Source: Bacteroidia bacterium (GTDB lineage Bacteria; Bacteroidota; Bacteroidia; Flavobacteriales; Flavobacteriaceae). Taken from it: a stretch of 64,000 nucleotides of DNA. Below the pieces are notes generated by a model. That model was not told the origin of the DNA. It ran no database searches and saw nothing but the letters and a program-made list of their open reading frames with translations. The position numbers were made by a program, and so were the translations under genes. Positions within the stretch are counted from its first letter, which is position 1, and each line of letters begins with the position of its first letter. Positions 7,919-15,932 of the stretch are shown piece after piece. The DNA lies in assembly GCA_030425285.1 (NCBI GenBank), contig JAUIAY010000001.1:668963-732962 (forward strand). The letters are read 5' to 3'.

Positions 7919-9682
7919 CTAAAATTTATAACTAAATCCAGTATAGACACCTATAATATAAGGTCTAAAATTACCAGAGGTATTGTTGTATCCGTTTAAT
8001 TGATATTTGAAGGTAGGCTCCAAATTAAATTTAAACGCATCAGAAAATTTATAATTAATGCCAAGACCTAAATTGGTGCTAAAGCTCACATTATTGATAT
8101 TATTGGCTTCTCCAATGTAGGTGGTATATTCTTCAAATTCTGAATACACTTCATTGTCATCTAAAAAGAAGGTACTCACACCACCAATAATATTTAATCC
8201 AAATCGGTTGTTAATGAGTTTATATTCCAATTCAACAGGAACTTCATAATAGCTTAACCTTTGACTAATAGCTGCGTTGTATAACACATCGTTTATTTGT
8301 TGAACACCTAAATTATTGGCGCTAAAAGCATTTAAAGTTTGATATTGAGGCGTTAGGTTAATATTTCGAAGCGGATTGACAGGAGGCGTGTTATTACCAC
8401 CTGGTGTCTCATATAAAATAACATTATCGGTATCATAACTTAGATTAAGCGAATTGACACCAGATCTTACAGATAATTTTTTACTTAAGGCATAGCTTAC
8501 ATTTACACCATAACTCATGTTTACCTCACCGCTTTTAGAGTTAGAAACAAATTGGTCGTCAATGTGCGAGCCTTTTCCAAGAGAATTGTAGTAAACAGGC
8601 GCAACATTAGCTGCAACTTGCCACCTGTTTACCAATTCTTCTTTTTCTTCTTCTTTTTCACTAATGTTGTCTAATTGAGCAATTTCTTCCTCAATAGAAG
8701 GCAATTCGCCAGTTGCAAGCGAATCGCCAACTTTTTGATTGTCCTCTTTTTCTTTTTCATTATGAGGTGTGTCGCCTTTCATAGAATTAAGAGCGACAGC
8801 TTCTTGGGTTTTTTCCGTATCCAAAGCCTTTTCAACAGCACTTGCATCTAGCTCTGGCGTTGAGTTAGATTGAACAACTGCTGAATTAACTGTATTTGGA
8901 TTGGAAGAAACGGGATTATTTGTTGAAGAATCTAATGAATTTCGGTCATTAGATTTTGACGGGTTTTTTTGAGATGCAATATCCGCAACTTGGGACGTAT
9001 TGTTGTCTTCTAAAACCTTGGTGGAATTAGATGTCACTACGTTTTTGTTTGATTCCGCAATTTGGGACGAGTTTAAAGTGGTATTATTAACAGAATAAGA
9101 AACGTTATTTTCTTGGTTCTCGCTTGTACTTTCTCCAGATTCAACATGAGCAACTTTAGACTCTGGATACTCTGAATTTGAAACAGTGTTTAAGTTTGTG
9201 TTTTTTAAATTAGAACCATTTGTTTTAGGAGCTTGGTTAGCCTCTGTTGTAGAATTGGCAACATCTTCTCCTGAAGGCATATTTTCAGGATTGCCTTTTG
9301 TTAAATCACCTTCTGAATTAATATTAGCTACTGATGTTTCAGAGTTGTTTTCAATTGAACGGTTTGACGATGATGCCTCACTATCGTTAACGTTTTTGGA
9401 GTCATTGCCAAATGTATCTGAAGCATTAGTGTCTACAGTGTTTTGTTTCGGAAGCGTTGACGAATTATTTCCATCAAACACCCAGGTGCCAACTGTAAAT
9501 AGGATAGACAATAAGGCAGCAATACCAGCTAATCGAAGCCACAAAGGAAAGGCTTTTTTAGGCTCTTCGTTTTCTTGGTTCATTTGACCTTGAATGTTGT
9601 TCCAAAGTTCAGGGTTTGGAGCGACCTCAAAGTCTTTCAGCTTTTCCTGGAAAATTCTATCGATATGTTTTTTATCACTCAT
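7919..9682 (-). CDS. Membrane-anchored outer-membrane beta-barrel protein, likely sigma-factor partner
   Basis: 587 residues. A short cytoplasmic N-terminus (1-45, with PNPELWNNIQGQM as in Bacteroidota anti-sigma-like proteins) precedes one transmembrane helix at about 48-69. Residues about 72-340 form a long Ser/Asn/Thr/Glu-rich, low-complexity linker. The last 230 residues look like a PorT-type outer-membrane beta-barrel with alternating strands, ending in an aromatic YKF. Its start overlaps the stop of the ECF sigma gene by one base. The layout suggests one chain linking inner and outer membranes and holding the sigma factor; this is inferred from position and topology, since no classical zinc anti-sigma motif is present. 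Confidence 0.75.
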   Translation of the reverse strand: MSDKKHIDRIFQEKLKDFEVAPNPELWNNIQGQMNQENEEPKKAFPLWLRLAGIAALLSILFTVGTWVFDGNNSSTLPKQNTVDTNASDTFGNDSKNVNDSEASSSNRSIENNSETSVANINSEGDLTKGNPENMPSGEDVANSTTEANQAPKTNGSNLKNTNLNTVSNSEYPESKVAHVESGESTSENQENNVSYSVNNTTLNSSQIAESNKNVVTSNSTKVLEDNNTSQVADIASQKNPSKSNDRNSLDSSTNNPVSSNPNTVNSAVVQSNSTPELDASAVEKALDTEKTQEAVALNSMKGDTPHNEKEKEDNQKVGDSLATGELPSIEEEIAQLDNISEKEEEKEELVNRWQVAANVAPVYYNSLGKGSHIDDQFVSNSKSGEVNMSYGVNVSYALSKKLSVRSGVNSLNLSYDTDNVILYETPGGNNTPPVNPLRNINLTPQYQTLNAFSANNLGVQQINDVLYNAAISQRLSYYEVPVELEYKLINNRFGLNIIGGVSTFFLDDNEVYSEFEEYTTYIGEANNINNVSFSTNLGLGINYKFSDAFKFNLEPTFKYQLNGYNNTSGNFRPYIIGVYTGFSYKF

Positions 9683-10224
9683 TACAATGATTGCGAGTTT
9701 AAGCTCGCTTTGTATATTTCAATTTTTTCTATTAATAATTTTCGGGCTCTTGCCAGATTGGATTTTGATGTCCCCATGGTTATATCCAGTAAATCGGCTA
9801 TTTCTTTATGCGAATAACCATCGAGAGCATACAAGTTAAACACCAATCTATATCGGTCAGGTAATTCTTGAATGATTCTCAATAGAAACTCAATAGTTAA
9901 ATCGTCATCTTCAATATCCAATTCAACATCTTCAATTAATTCTTCATTAACTATTTCAAAAACACCTTGGTTTCTATAACGCTGCAACGCAGTATTGATA
10001 GTAATCCGTTTTAACCAACCTTCAAAAGAACCTTTGTTATCATATTGACCAATTTTTTTAAAAATGGTCAAAAAAGCATCTTGCAGATTATCCTCTGCCT
10101 CCGCATAGTTTCTTGAGTACTTTAAGCATACCGAAAACAATTTACTCGAAAAGAGTTGATATAGTTCGCTTTGTGCTTTAGTATCATTTTTACTACAGTT
10201 TATTATGAGTTGTTTTAAACTCAC
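9682..10224 (-). CDS. ECF-type RNA polymerase sigma factor
   Basis: 180 residues, usual ECF size. Region 2 is at about 25-85 (YAEAEDNLQDAFLTIFKKIG, then GSFEGWLKRITINTA). Region 4 is at about 120-170 (LPDRYRLVFNLYALDGYSHK, then EIADLLDITMGTSKSNLARA). It directs RNA polymerase to a special promoter set. The gene sits between a small lipoprotein gene (28-base gap) and the barrel protein (one-base overlap). An ECF-like promoter at 10697-10727 precedes the lipoprotein, so the operon is probably self-activated. Confidence 0.92.
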   Translation of the reverse strand: MSLKQLIINCSKNDTKAQSELYQLFSSKLFSVCLKYSRNYAEAEDNLQDAFLTIFKKIGQYDNKGSFEGWLKRITINTALQRYRNQGVFEIVNEELIEDVELDIEDDDLTIEFLLRIIQELPDRYRLVFNLYALDGYSHKEIADLLDITMGTSKSNLARARKLLIEKIEIYKASLNSQSL

Positions 10225-10252
10225 ATGACATGCATATTAATTAAACACTAAC

Positions 10253-10660
10253 TTAATCTATAACAGGAACCTCAACAATCATATATTGATCTTCCCCATT
10301 TTCATCTTCACCTTGCCAAAACTTAAAGATGTACAAATCTTCAGTTGTTGCCTTAAATCTAAATGTTGCTTCTGTCAGGGCATCGATATCTGTACAACTA
10401 TACTCACCTTGAAAATAAGTAGCTACAATAGCAACAGTTCTTTCATTGGATTCACTCGTATAATAAATGTCATTGAATCCATGACAAGAAGTAGGTCGCA
10501 AATACTCAAGATAAATATCATAAGTTTCATTGCGTTCAAATTCTGTTGGAAGAATGGCATTTTCTACAGGCAAGATTACAAAGGAAATCTCTTCCATCCC
10601 ATCGTCAAGACTACAGGACATTGCCATTAAAAACAACAAACAAACAACTATTTTTTTCAT
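10253..10660 (-). CDS. Small lipoprotein of the ECF sigma operon
   Basis: 135 residues. The signal peptide ends in AMSC, with lipidated Cys at residue 16, followed by an acidic Asp-rich tether. The mature part contains two further cysteines (PTSCHGF and EYSCTD) that could pair, plus a C-terminal FKFWQGEDENGEDQ strand region. I do not recognise a family. It is the first gene of the operon with the ECF sigma factor, 36 bases downstream of the ECF-like promoter. A role as sensor or target of the sigma factor is plausible but unproven. Confidence 0.75.
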   Translation of the reverse strand: MKKIVVCLLFLMAMSCSLDDGMEEISFVILPVENAILPTEFERNETYDIYLEYLRPTSCHGFNDIYYTSESNERTVAIVATYFQGEYSCTDIDALTEATFRFKATTEDLYIFKFWQGEDENGEDQYMIVEVPVID

Positions 10661-10696
10661 GGTAATATTAAATGTTTAATTCACATATTCACCCTA

Positions 10697-10727
10697 TAGA
10701 TGCAAAAAGTGCAAAAAGGTTGCGTCA
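10697..10727 (-). promoter_or_regulatory. ECF-type promoter, left copy of a 31-bp inverted repeat
   Basis: Read on the minus strand it begins TGACGCAACC and ends GCATCTA. GCAACC resembles the AAC-type ECF -35 element and ATCTA an ECF -10, 16 bases apart. The sequence is identical over 31 bp to 11835-11865 in inverse orientation. It sits just past the recA terminator and 36 bases before the lipoprotein ATG, so it probably drives lipoprotein-sigma-barrel. Confidence 0.65.
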
Positions 10728-10732
10728 AAAAA

Positions 10733-10765
10733 TAAAAAAAATCCCAAATTTTTGGGATTTTTTTT
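10733..10765. terminator. recA terminator
   Basis: The stem AAAAAAATCCCAAA / TTTGGGATTTTTTT with a two-base loop starts three bases after the recA stop in the minus direction. It separates recA transcription from the ECF promoter immediately beyond it. Confidence 0.85.
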
Positions 10766-10767
10766 AT

Positions 10768-11769
10768 TTAAGAGGTTTTTAAAGCCTCCCTAATCTTACT
10801 TTCCAGCTCATCCATAAGCTCTGGATTGTCTTTTATTAGGGCTTTTACAGCATCCCGTCCTTGACCGAGTTTTGTTTCGTCGTAACTAAACCACGAGCCA
10901 CTTTTTTTAACAATTTCAAGATCAACGGCTATATCCAATATTTCACCAACTTTGGAAACACCTTCACCATACATAATGTCAAACTCTGCTGTTTTAAAAG
11001 GAGGTGCTACTTTGTTCTTAACAATTTTAACACGTGTCTTGTTTCCAGAGACAGTGCCATCGGTTTCTTTAATTTGTGTAGAACGTCTGATGTCTATTCT
11101 AACCGAAGCATAGAATTTAAGAGCATTACCACCTGTAGTTGTTTCAGGGTTGCCAAACATCACACCAATTTTTTCTCGTAATTGGTTAATGAAAATAACG
11201 GTGCAATTCGTTTTACTGATGGAAGCAGTTAATTTTCTTAAAGCTTGAGACATCAATCTAGCATGCAAGCCCATTTTAGAGTCACCCATTTCACCTTCAA
11301 TCTCACTTTTAGGAGTTAAAGCCGCAACCGAGTCAATGACCACAATATCTATAGCGCCAGAACGAATTAAATTGTCGGCGATTTCCAAAGCCTGTTCGCC
11401 ATTGTCAGGTTGTGATATAATTAAGTTGTCTATGTCAACACCTAATTTTTCAGCATAAAACCTGTCAAAAGCATGTTCTGCATCAATAAAGGCAGCAATT
11501 CCACCACCTTTTTGAGCTTCAGCTATGGCATGTAATGTCAAAGTTGTTTTTCCTGACGATTCAGGGCCATAAATTTCTATAACACGCCCTCTGGGATAAC
11601 CACCTACACCGAGTGCAATATCAAGTCCTAAAGAACCAGACGGAATGGCATCAACATCAACCACTGCCTGATCACTCATTTTCATTACTGTTCCTTTACC
11701 ATACGCCTTGTCCAGCTTATCTAAAGTTAGCTTTAATGCTTTTAATTTTGCATCTTTTTCACTGCTCAT
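10768..11769 (-). CDS. recA: Recombinase RecA
   Basis: 333 residues, typical length. Forms ATP-dependent filaments on single-stranded DNA for strand exchange and the SOS response. Walker A is GPESSGKT at residues 68-75 and Walker B is [12 protein letters not shown]. The L1/L2 region ([20 protein letters not shown]) and the C-terminal domain are intact. Its terminator follows directly. The gene is bounded on both sides by copies of the outward-facing 31-bp ECF-type promoter, and the right copy shares the upstream intergenic region. No LexA-type operator was recognised. Confidence 0.98.
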   Translation of the reverse strand: MSSEKDAKLKALKLTLDKLDKAYGKGTVMKMSDQAVVDVDAIPSGSLGLDIALGVGGYPRGRVIEIYGPESSGKTTLTLHAIAEAQKGGGIAAFIDAEHAFDRFYAEKLGVDIDNLIISQPDNGEQALEIADNLIRSGAIDIVVIDSVAALTPKSEIEGEMGDSKMGLHARLMSQALRKLTASISKTNCTVIFINQLREKIGVMFGNPETTTGGNALKFYASVRIDIRRSTQIKETDGTVSGNKTRVKIVKNKVAPPFKTAEFDIMYGEGVSKVGEILDIAVDLEIVKKSGSWFSYDETKLGQGRDAVKALIKDNPELMDELESKIREALKTS

Positions 11770-11834
11770 TTGTTGTTGTTTTTTAATTTGATAGGTCAGC
11801 TAAATTACGATAAGTTTTAATTTTTTCAATATTC

Positions 11835-11865
11835 TGACGCAACCTTTTTGCACTTTTTGCATCTA
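11835..11865 (+). promoter_or_regulatory. ECF-type promoter, right copy of the 31-bp inverted repeat
   Basis: Identical over 31 bp to the left copy at 10697-10727 but on the plus strand: TGACGCAACC, a T-rich spacer containing GCAC, then GCATCTA. It is followed by a short transcript region (ORF at 11958, terminator at 12111). Both copies point away from recA into genes, which supports a promoter over a chance repeat. Confidence 0.6.
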
Positions 11866-11957
11866 CTATATAAAGTGGGGAACTTTTGCTATGAAATCAA
11901 TCGTATTTAATGCGATTAATTTTGTCTGCTCTTTTTAACATTTAAAAAATTGTACAG

Positions 11958-12050
11958 ATGAAATTTATTAAGAAAACTTTAATTAACAAGGCATTAGGCG
12001 TTTCAGTGGTTGTATTTATAAACAGCAGCTGTAAAGCCGATGGAGGTTAG
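11958..12050 (+). CDS. Tiny lipoprotein-like peptide (30 residues)
   Basis: Small ORF of 30 codons. It has a basic N-terminus (MKFIKKTLINK), a hydrophobic core (ALGVSVVVFI), then NSSCKADGG and stop. It looks like a lipoprotein signal peptide with almost no mature part; cleavage before Cys25 would leave a six-residue lipopeptide. The -3 residue is Asn, which is unusual for a lipobox, although Ser at -1 matches other lipoproteins in this window. It lies 92 bases after the ECF-type promoter and 60 bases before a terminator. It may be a secreted or toxic peptide, a regulatory ORF, or chance within a small RNA. Confidence 0.5.
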   Translation: MKFIKKTLINKALGVSVVVFINSSCKADGG

Positions 12051-12110
12051 CTCTTATTATGTTTTTTGATTTAGAAGAATGAAAAAATATTAATAACGAG
12101 TTAGTCTACT

Positions 12111-12142
12111 AAAAGCGTTCTGAAAAACAGGACGCTTTTTTT
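12111..12142 (+). terminator. Terminator of the short ECF-driven transcript
   Basis: Stem AAAAGCGTTCTG / CAGGACGCTTTT with one G-T pair and a five-base loop, followed by T residues. It closes the transcript predicted to start at about 11872. Confidence 0.8.
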
Positions 12143-12181
12143 ATGGACCGTCTTTAAAAATTAGAATTCATATTAAATATG

Positions 12182-12189
12182 TACTTTTG
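12182..12189 (+). promoter_or_regulatory. Promoter -7 element of trhO
   Basis: TACTTTTG, a perfect TAnnTTTG, 36 bases before the trhO ATG. Confidence 0.55.
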
Positions 12190-12225
12190 CAGCAAATAAA
12201 TCTTTAACCTTAAAATTAGTATAGC

Positions 12226-13296
12226 ATGCAACTGTACAATAACTTAAGCGCTAAAGAAAGAGCAGCCTTAATTGAGCAAGCGGGAAAGGACCGTTTGACA
12301 ATCTCTTTCTATAAATACGCCAAAATTAAAAATCCTGAACTTTTTAGAAATCATATGTTCCTAGCTTGGGACCAATTGGATGTGCTCGGAAGAATTTACA
12401 TTGCTACCGAAGGAATTAATGCACAACTATCGGTTCCGGCAGAGAATTTTAATGATTTCAAGGAGCATTTAGACACTATCTCGTTTTTGGAAAATGTTCG
12501 GTTGAATATCGCCATTGAGCATGATAATTTTGCCTTTTTAAAACTGAAAGTAAAGGTTCGAGATAAGATTGTCGCTGATGGATTGAATGACGAAACATTT
12601 GACGTTACAAACAAAGGTATTCATGTTGAAGCAGAACAGTTTAACGAGCTCATCGAAGATCCTGATGTGGTGTTGGTCGACATGCGTAACCATTACGAAA
12701 GTGAAATAGGGCATTTTAAAAATGCGGTCACTCCTGATGTGGATACATTTAGAGAATCATTGGATATCATTGAAGAAGATTTACGTGAGCACAAGGAGAA
12801 CAAAAAACTGGTAATGTATTGTACAGGTGGCATCCGTTGTGAGAAAGCCAGTGCTTATTACAAACACAAAGGGTTTAAAAATGTCTTTCAATTGGAGGGC
12901 GGCATTATAAACTATGCGCGTCAAGTTGAGGAGCAAGGTCTGGAAAACAAATTTATTGGCAAAAACTTTGTGTTTGACCAAAGACGATCAGAGCGTATTT
13001 CTGATGATATCATCGCACAATGTCATCAGTGTGGTGAGCCAGCTGATTTACATACCAATTGTGCTAATGAGGCGTGTCATTTACTATTCATTCAGTGCGA
13101 CAGTTGTAAAGAAAAAATGGAAAACTGCTGTTCGACTAACTGTATGGAAATAAATAGATTGCCTTATGAAGAACAAAAAGCTTTAAGAAAAGGGCAGGGC
13201 AATAGCAACGATATTTTTAAGAAAGGACGTGCGGACCATTTACCGTTTAAAAAAGACCTGCGAAACATTTTTGACGTTATAGACAAGAAGAGCTAG
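12226..13296 (+). CDS. trhO: tRNA uridine(34) hydroxylase, rhodanese family
   Basis: 356 residues. The TrhO (YceA) family hydroxylates U34 of certain tRNAs on the way to 5-carboxymethoxy- or methoxyuridine. An N-terminal acylphosphatase-like domain covers about 1-110. A rhodanese domain at about 125-230 has active-site loop CTGGIRCEKA with Cys199. A Cys-rich C-terminal segment follows (CHQCGEPADLHTNCANEACH, then CDSCKEKMENCC). Length and order match the family. The radical SAM gene starts on the next base after its stop, so the two are one operon. Confidence 0.92.
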   Translation: MQLYNNLSAKERAALIEQAGKDRLTISFYKYAKIKNPELFRNHMFLAWDQLDVLGRIYIATEGINAQLSVPAENFNDFKEHLDTISFLENVRLNIAIEHDNFAFLKLKVKVRDKIVADGLNDETFDVTNKGIHVEAEQFNELIEDPDVVLVDMRNHYESEIGHFKNAVTPDVDTFRESLDIIEEDLREHKENKKLVMYCTGGIRCEKASAYYKHKGFKNVFQLEGGIINYARQVEEQGLENKFIGKNFVFDQRRSERISDDIIAQCHQCGEPADLHTNCANEACHLLFIQCDSCKEKMENCCSTNCMEINRLPYEEQKALRKGQGNSNDIFKKGRADHLPFKKDLRNIFDVIDKKS

Positions 13297-14301
13297 ATGG
13301 ATATATACAAGCTGTTAAAGTTGAATAGAAAAATTAAAAGCCACAGAATTAAGTTTCTGGGTCTTTTTCTGTTACATAAATTCAACAAACGCTATTTAGC
13401 TGTTAATATGGATCCGGTTATGGCCTGTAATCTTCGTTGTAAAATGTGCTATTTTACTGATGCCGACTATGTCAAAACCTTAAAAGGACAATTTAAGGAA
13501 GAAGAGTTGAACCAAGTGGCAAAAGCTATTTTTAAACGTGCTTTAAAACTTCAGATAGGTTGTGGTACAGAGCCTACCTTGTATAAAAACCTGGAACAAA
13601 TAGTGGCACTTGGAAAACAATATAAGGTGCCCTACATTTCCCTTACCACAAACGCAAACCTACTGACCGAAGAGAAAATAGAAAGTCTTTTAAAAGCTGG
13701 ATTACATGAATTTACCATATCACTTCACGGTGTAAACAAAGAGAGCTATGAGGGCTTTATGAAAAAGGCTAGTTATGAGAAATTTCATAATGCCTTTAAG
13801 GCGTTTCAAAAATTAAAAGCAAAATACAATTTCAGGGTTCGAATTAATTATACATTCAATAAGGATAATTTCTACGAACTTCAGGATTTCTTCAAGCATT
13901 TTGACGGTGAAAGCTTTGATATTCTCCAAATCAGACCCATTCAAAAAATCGGTAATACCGAGTATAACGATTTTGATTTAGATTCAATTCGCAAAGATTA
14001 CCCTGATTTAATCAACACAATCAGGGAAAGCTGCAAGAAAAACAACATTACGCTTTTGGCGCCAGATACAATTCCTGATAGTAAAGCCGTAAACGATTCC
14101 AGTTTGATTTTTGATTATACATTTTGTTACATATCCCCTCAAAAATTCTGGAAGGAAGGCTTTGAATGGAAACAAGAAAGCTTTAATGATTTTTCAAGAA
14201 AAATCGGTTGGAGCCATACCTTGTTTTCAAATATTTTTAAATCTAAAGCAACCTTAAAATCTTTGTCAAACCGACTTAATTACGAAATAGAATTCAATTG
14301 A
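13297..14301 (+). CDS. Radical SAM protein, SPASM/MoaA-like
   Basis: 334 residues. The radical SAM motif CNLRCKMC places the [4Fe-4S] ligands at Cys44, Cys48 and Cys51. The TIM-barrel parts IGCGTEPTLYK and ISLTTNANLLTEEKIESLL are typical of MoaA/NifB-like enzymes. No clear second cluster motif is seen in the C-terminus. It follows trhO with no gap, so it could act on tRNA or share regulation, but the substrate is unknown. It converges end to end with the secreted M23 peptidase, with zero bases between stops. Confidence 0.82.
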   Translation: MDIYKLLKLNRKIKSHRIKFLGLFLLHKFNKRYLAVNMDPVMACNLRCKMCYFTDADYVKTLKGQFKEEELNQVAKAIFKRALKLQIGCGTEPTLYKNLEQIVALGKQYKVPYISLTTNANLLTEEKIESLLKAGLHEFTISLHGVNKESYEGFMKKASYEKFHNAFKAFQKLKAKYNFRVRINYTFNKDNFYELQDFFKHFDGESFDILQIRPIQKIGNTEYNDFDLDSIRKDYPDLINTIRESCKKNNITLLAPDTIPDSKAVNDSSLIFDYTFCYISPQKFWKEGFEWKQESFNDFSRKIGWSHTLFSNIFKSKATLKSLSNRLNYEIEFN

Positions 14302-15711
14302 TTATTTTTTAATAAATTTTATTACTTCCTTTTTATTTTTTCCTTCGAGAGACAAAAAATATAGTCCTTTTGAAATGCCCGAAAGATCTATAGCGTGTTG
14401 GTCATTACCTGTAAGTAGCCATGAGTTTATTTGCTTTCCTGTTATGTCATGAATAGTGGCTGTTTGTATATTTTCAACGTTTTTTAAGGTAAGTTCGTTC
14501 TGTACAGGATTTGGATATATCATTACACCAGCGTTTACGTGTTCTTCAACACTTAAAGTTCCAATATTGAACGTATGCGTAACGGTTTCTCCTCCATAGG
14601 TAGCTTGCCATTTCCATTCACCTTCTTGGTCGTAAACACCAGTAAAGTACCAATAATAATACCAAGACGACGAAGTTTCCGAAGCATTTATATCCCAATT
14701 GTATAAAAAGGAATTGTCAGGTTTAATCACTTTAAAATTTATAGTTTCGCCAGCTACCTGATCCCTAAAATAGGCAGCAAAGTAAATGGTGTCATCAGTT
14801 TCAAAATTATTACTAATATTGGGCGTTTCTGTTGTTGGACAAGGAGGAAAAATATCTGGAGCTGCATTATGCGTCAACATGGCGTTTATGCCACTATTGT
14901 TGTAAGGATTCTGGGTTTCCCACCATGTGTCGTTCCCATTAAGGCTATTGCAGGAACCTGCAAAAGGATCTATTAACTGAGCAAAAGAATCGTCGGTATA
15001 AACCTCGAAGTGTAGGTGCGGACCCGTTGAATTTCCAGAACTCCCAACAACACCTAAAACCTCGCCCAAAGCTACCATTTCACCTACATTTTTGGTAGTC
15101 ACTGAACCATTTTTCATATGACCATACCAAGCTATACTGCCATCACTATGTTGTATATATACAGCATTCCAAGGATTGTTGTTAAAACTACAGCTTCTAT
15201 CATATTGGCCGTCGCCTTTTGCAATTATTTGACCAGGTGCTGCAGCAATTATTTCAGTTTGGCCATCATCCATTTGTTTCCAGGAAAAAGGCCAGAGATA
15301 AATATCTAACCCTTGGTGATTATATCCTGCTGATGTATCATAACTTCTATTACCGCAATTATAATCGGTTAATTGGTTTGGATAGCCTGTATTGTGATCT
15401 ACATAACCTGAAACAGCCCAAGTATTATTATAACTGAATCCTGTTGCTTGCTGAACAGGCCATATAAACAACGGGTGATTTCCTCGATTTTGATTATTGT
15501 TGGAGAATAAGTTGTTTTGCGACTTTAATAGTTCAATGTTTTCATTTAGTAGCGTTTTAATGGTGTTTCTTTCCAAATGCGTTAAACAGGGAAATTGACT
15601 TTCGTTAAATAGGGAAGAGCCTTCGCCTTTGGGAATAAAATGTGTTTGCCCTAGCAAATCCAAGCATAAGAATGTAAAAAAAATGAATGTAATTTTTAGT
15701 TTCATAATCAA
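14302..15711 (-). CDS. Secreted M23 metallopeptidase with T9SS sorting domain
   Basis: 469 residues. The signal peptide is at about 1-22. The M23 (LytM) domain at about 120-255 keeps the zinc site, with NHQGLDIYLW (H and D ligands) and HLHFEVY. The middle part (about 275-385) is a beta-sandwich of unknown role. The last 75 residues are a type IX sorting domain (VMIYPNPVQNELTLKN near its start, ISKGLYFLSLEG, then KFIKK), so the enzyme is exported by T9SS and anchored or released outside. It probably cuts peptidoglycan or glycine-rich peptides. An alternative Met two codons in (15705) is possible. Confidence 0.9.
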   Translation of the reverse strand: MIMKLKITFIFFTFLCLDLLGQTHFIPKGEGSSLFNESQFPCLTHLERNTIKTLLNENIELLKSQNNLFSNNNQNRGNHPLFIWPVQQATGFSYNNTWAVSGYVDHNTGYPNQLTDYNCGNRSYDTSAGYNHQGLDIYLWPFSWKQMDDGQTEIIAAAPGQIIAKGDGQYDRSCSFNNNPWNAVYIQHSDGSIAWYGHMKNGSVTTKNVGEMVALGEVLGVVGSSGNSTGPHLHFEVYTDDSFAQLIDPFAGSCNSLNGNDTWWETQNPYNNSGINAMLTHNAAPDIFPPCPTTETPNISNNFETDDTIYFAAYFRDQVAGETINFKVIKPDNSFLYNWDINASETSSSWYYYWYFTGVYDQEGEWKWQATYGGETVTHTFNIGTLSVEEHVNAGVMIYPNPVQNELTLKNVENIQTATIHDITGKQINSWLLTGNDQHAIDLSGISKGLYFLSLEGKNKKEVIKFIKK

Positions 15712-15816
15712 TAGTTTTATGGTTAATTATTAATACATCGTAACAAAGTCAAAATGTGAGCATAAAAAGCAATAAATAGGTTAAATATATGGAAAATAGA
15801 TGCTTACATAGCTTTA

Positions 15817-15848
15817 ATTAAGTAAAAAAGCAACAATTTTTACTTAAT
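15817..15848. repeat. AT-rich inverted repeat upstream of the PSP1 gene
   Basis: ATTAAGTAAAAA and TTTTTACTTAAT form a perfect 12-bp stem with an eight-base loop, midway between divergent genes. It is not at a gene end, so an operator or cruciform is as likely as a terminator. Confidence 0.4.
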
Positions 15849-15932
15849 AAATAATCTTATCTTTACATTTTAAATTTCAATATTAATCGTCTTCTGAATT
15901 AAGGTTCAGAATCTATATATACTAATAAATTT

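Larger units (their letters stand above)
11770..12225. other. Intergenic region between recA and trhO
   Basis: A 456-base region. From left to right it holds the recA leader, the right ECF-type promoter (11835-11865), a possible 15-codon ORF (11891-11938, starting MKSIV), the 30-codon lipoprotein-like ORF (11958-12050), a terminator (12111-12142) and the trhO promoter (12182-12189). The segment 11866-12142 therefore looks like one short, self-contained transcript. Confidence 0.6.

Noticed and set aside
9186-9587. 133-codon plus-strand ORF opposite the barrel protein linker
   Set aside because: Low-complexity Ser/Asn linker leaves long open frames on the other strand; no start signal or domain.
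10697-11865. recA segment as a transposon or invertible cassette bounded by terminal inverted repeats
   Set aside because: No transposase, no target-site duplication and no recombinase site; the repeats match promoter layout and both precede genes, which explains them better. A rare inversion by recombination cannot be excluded.
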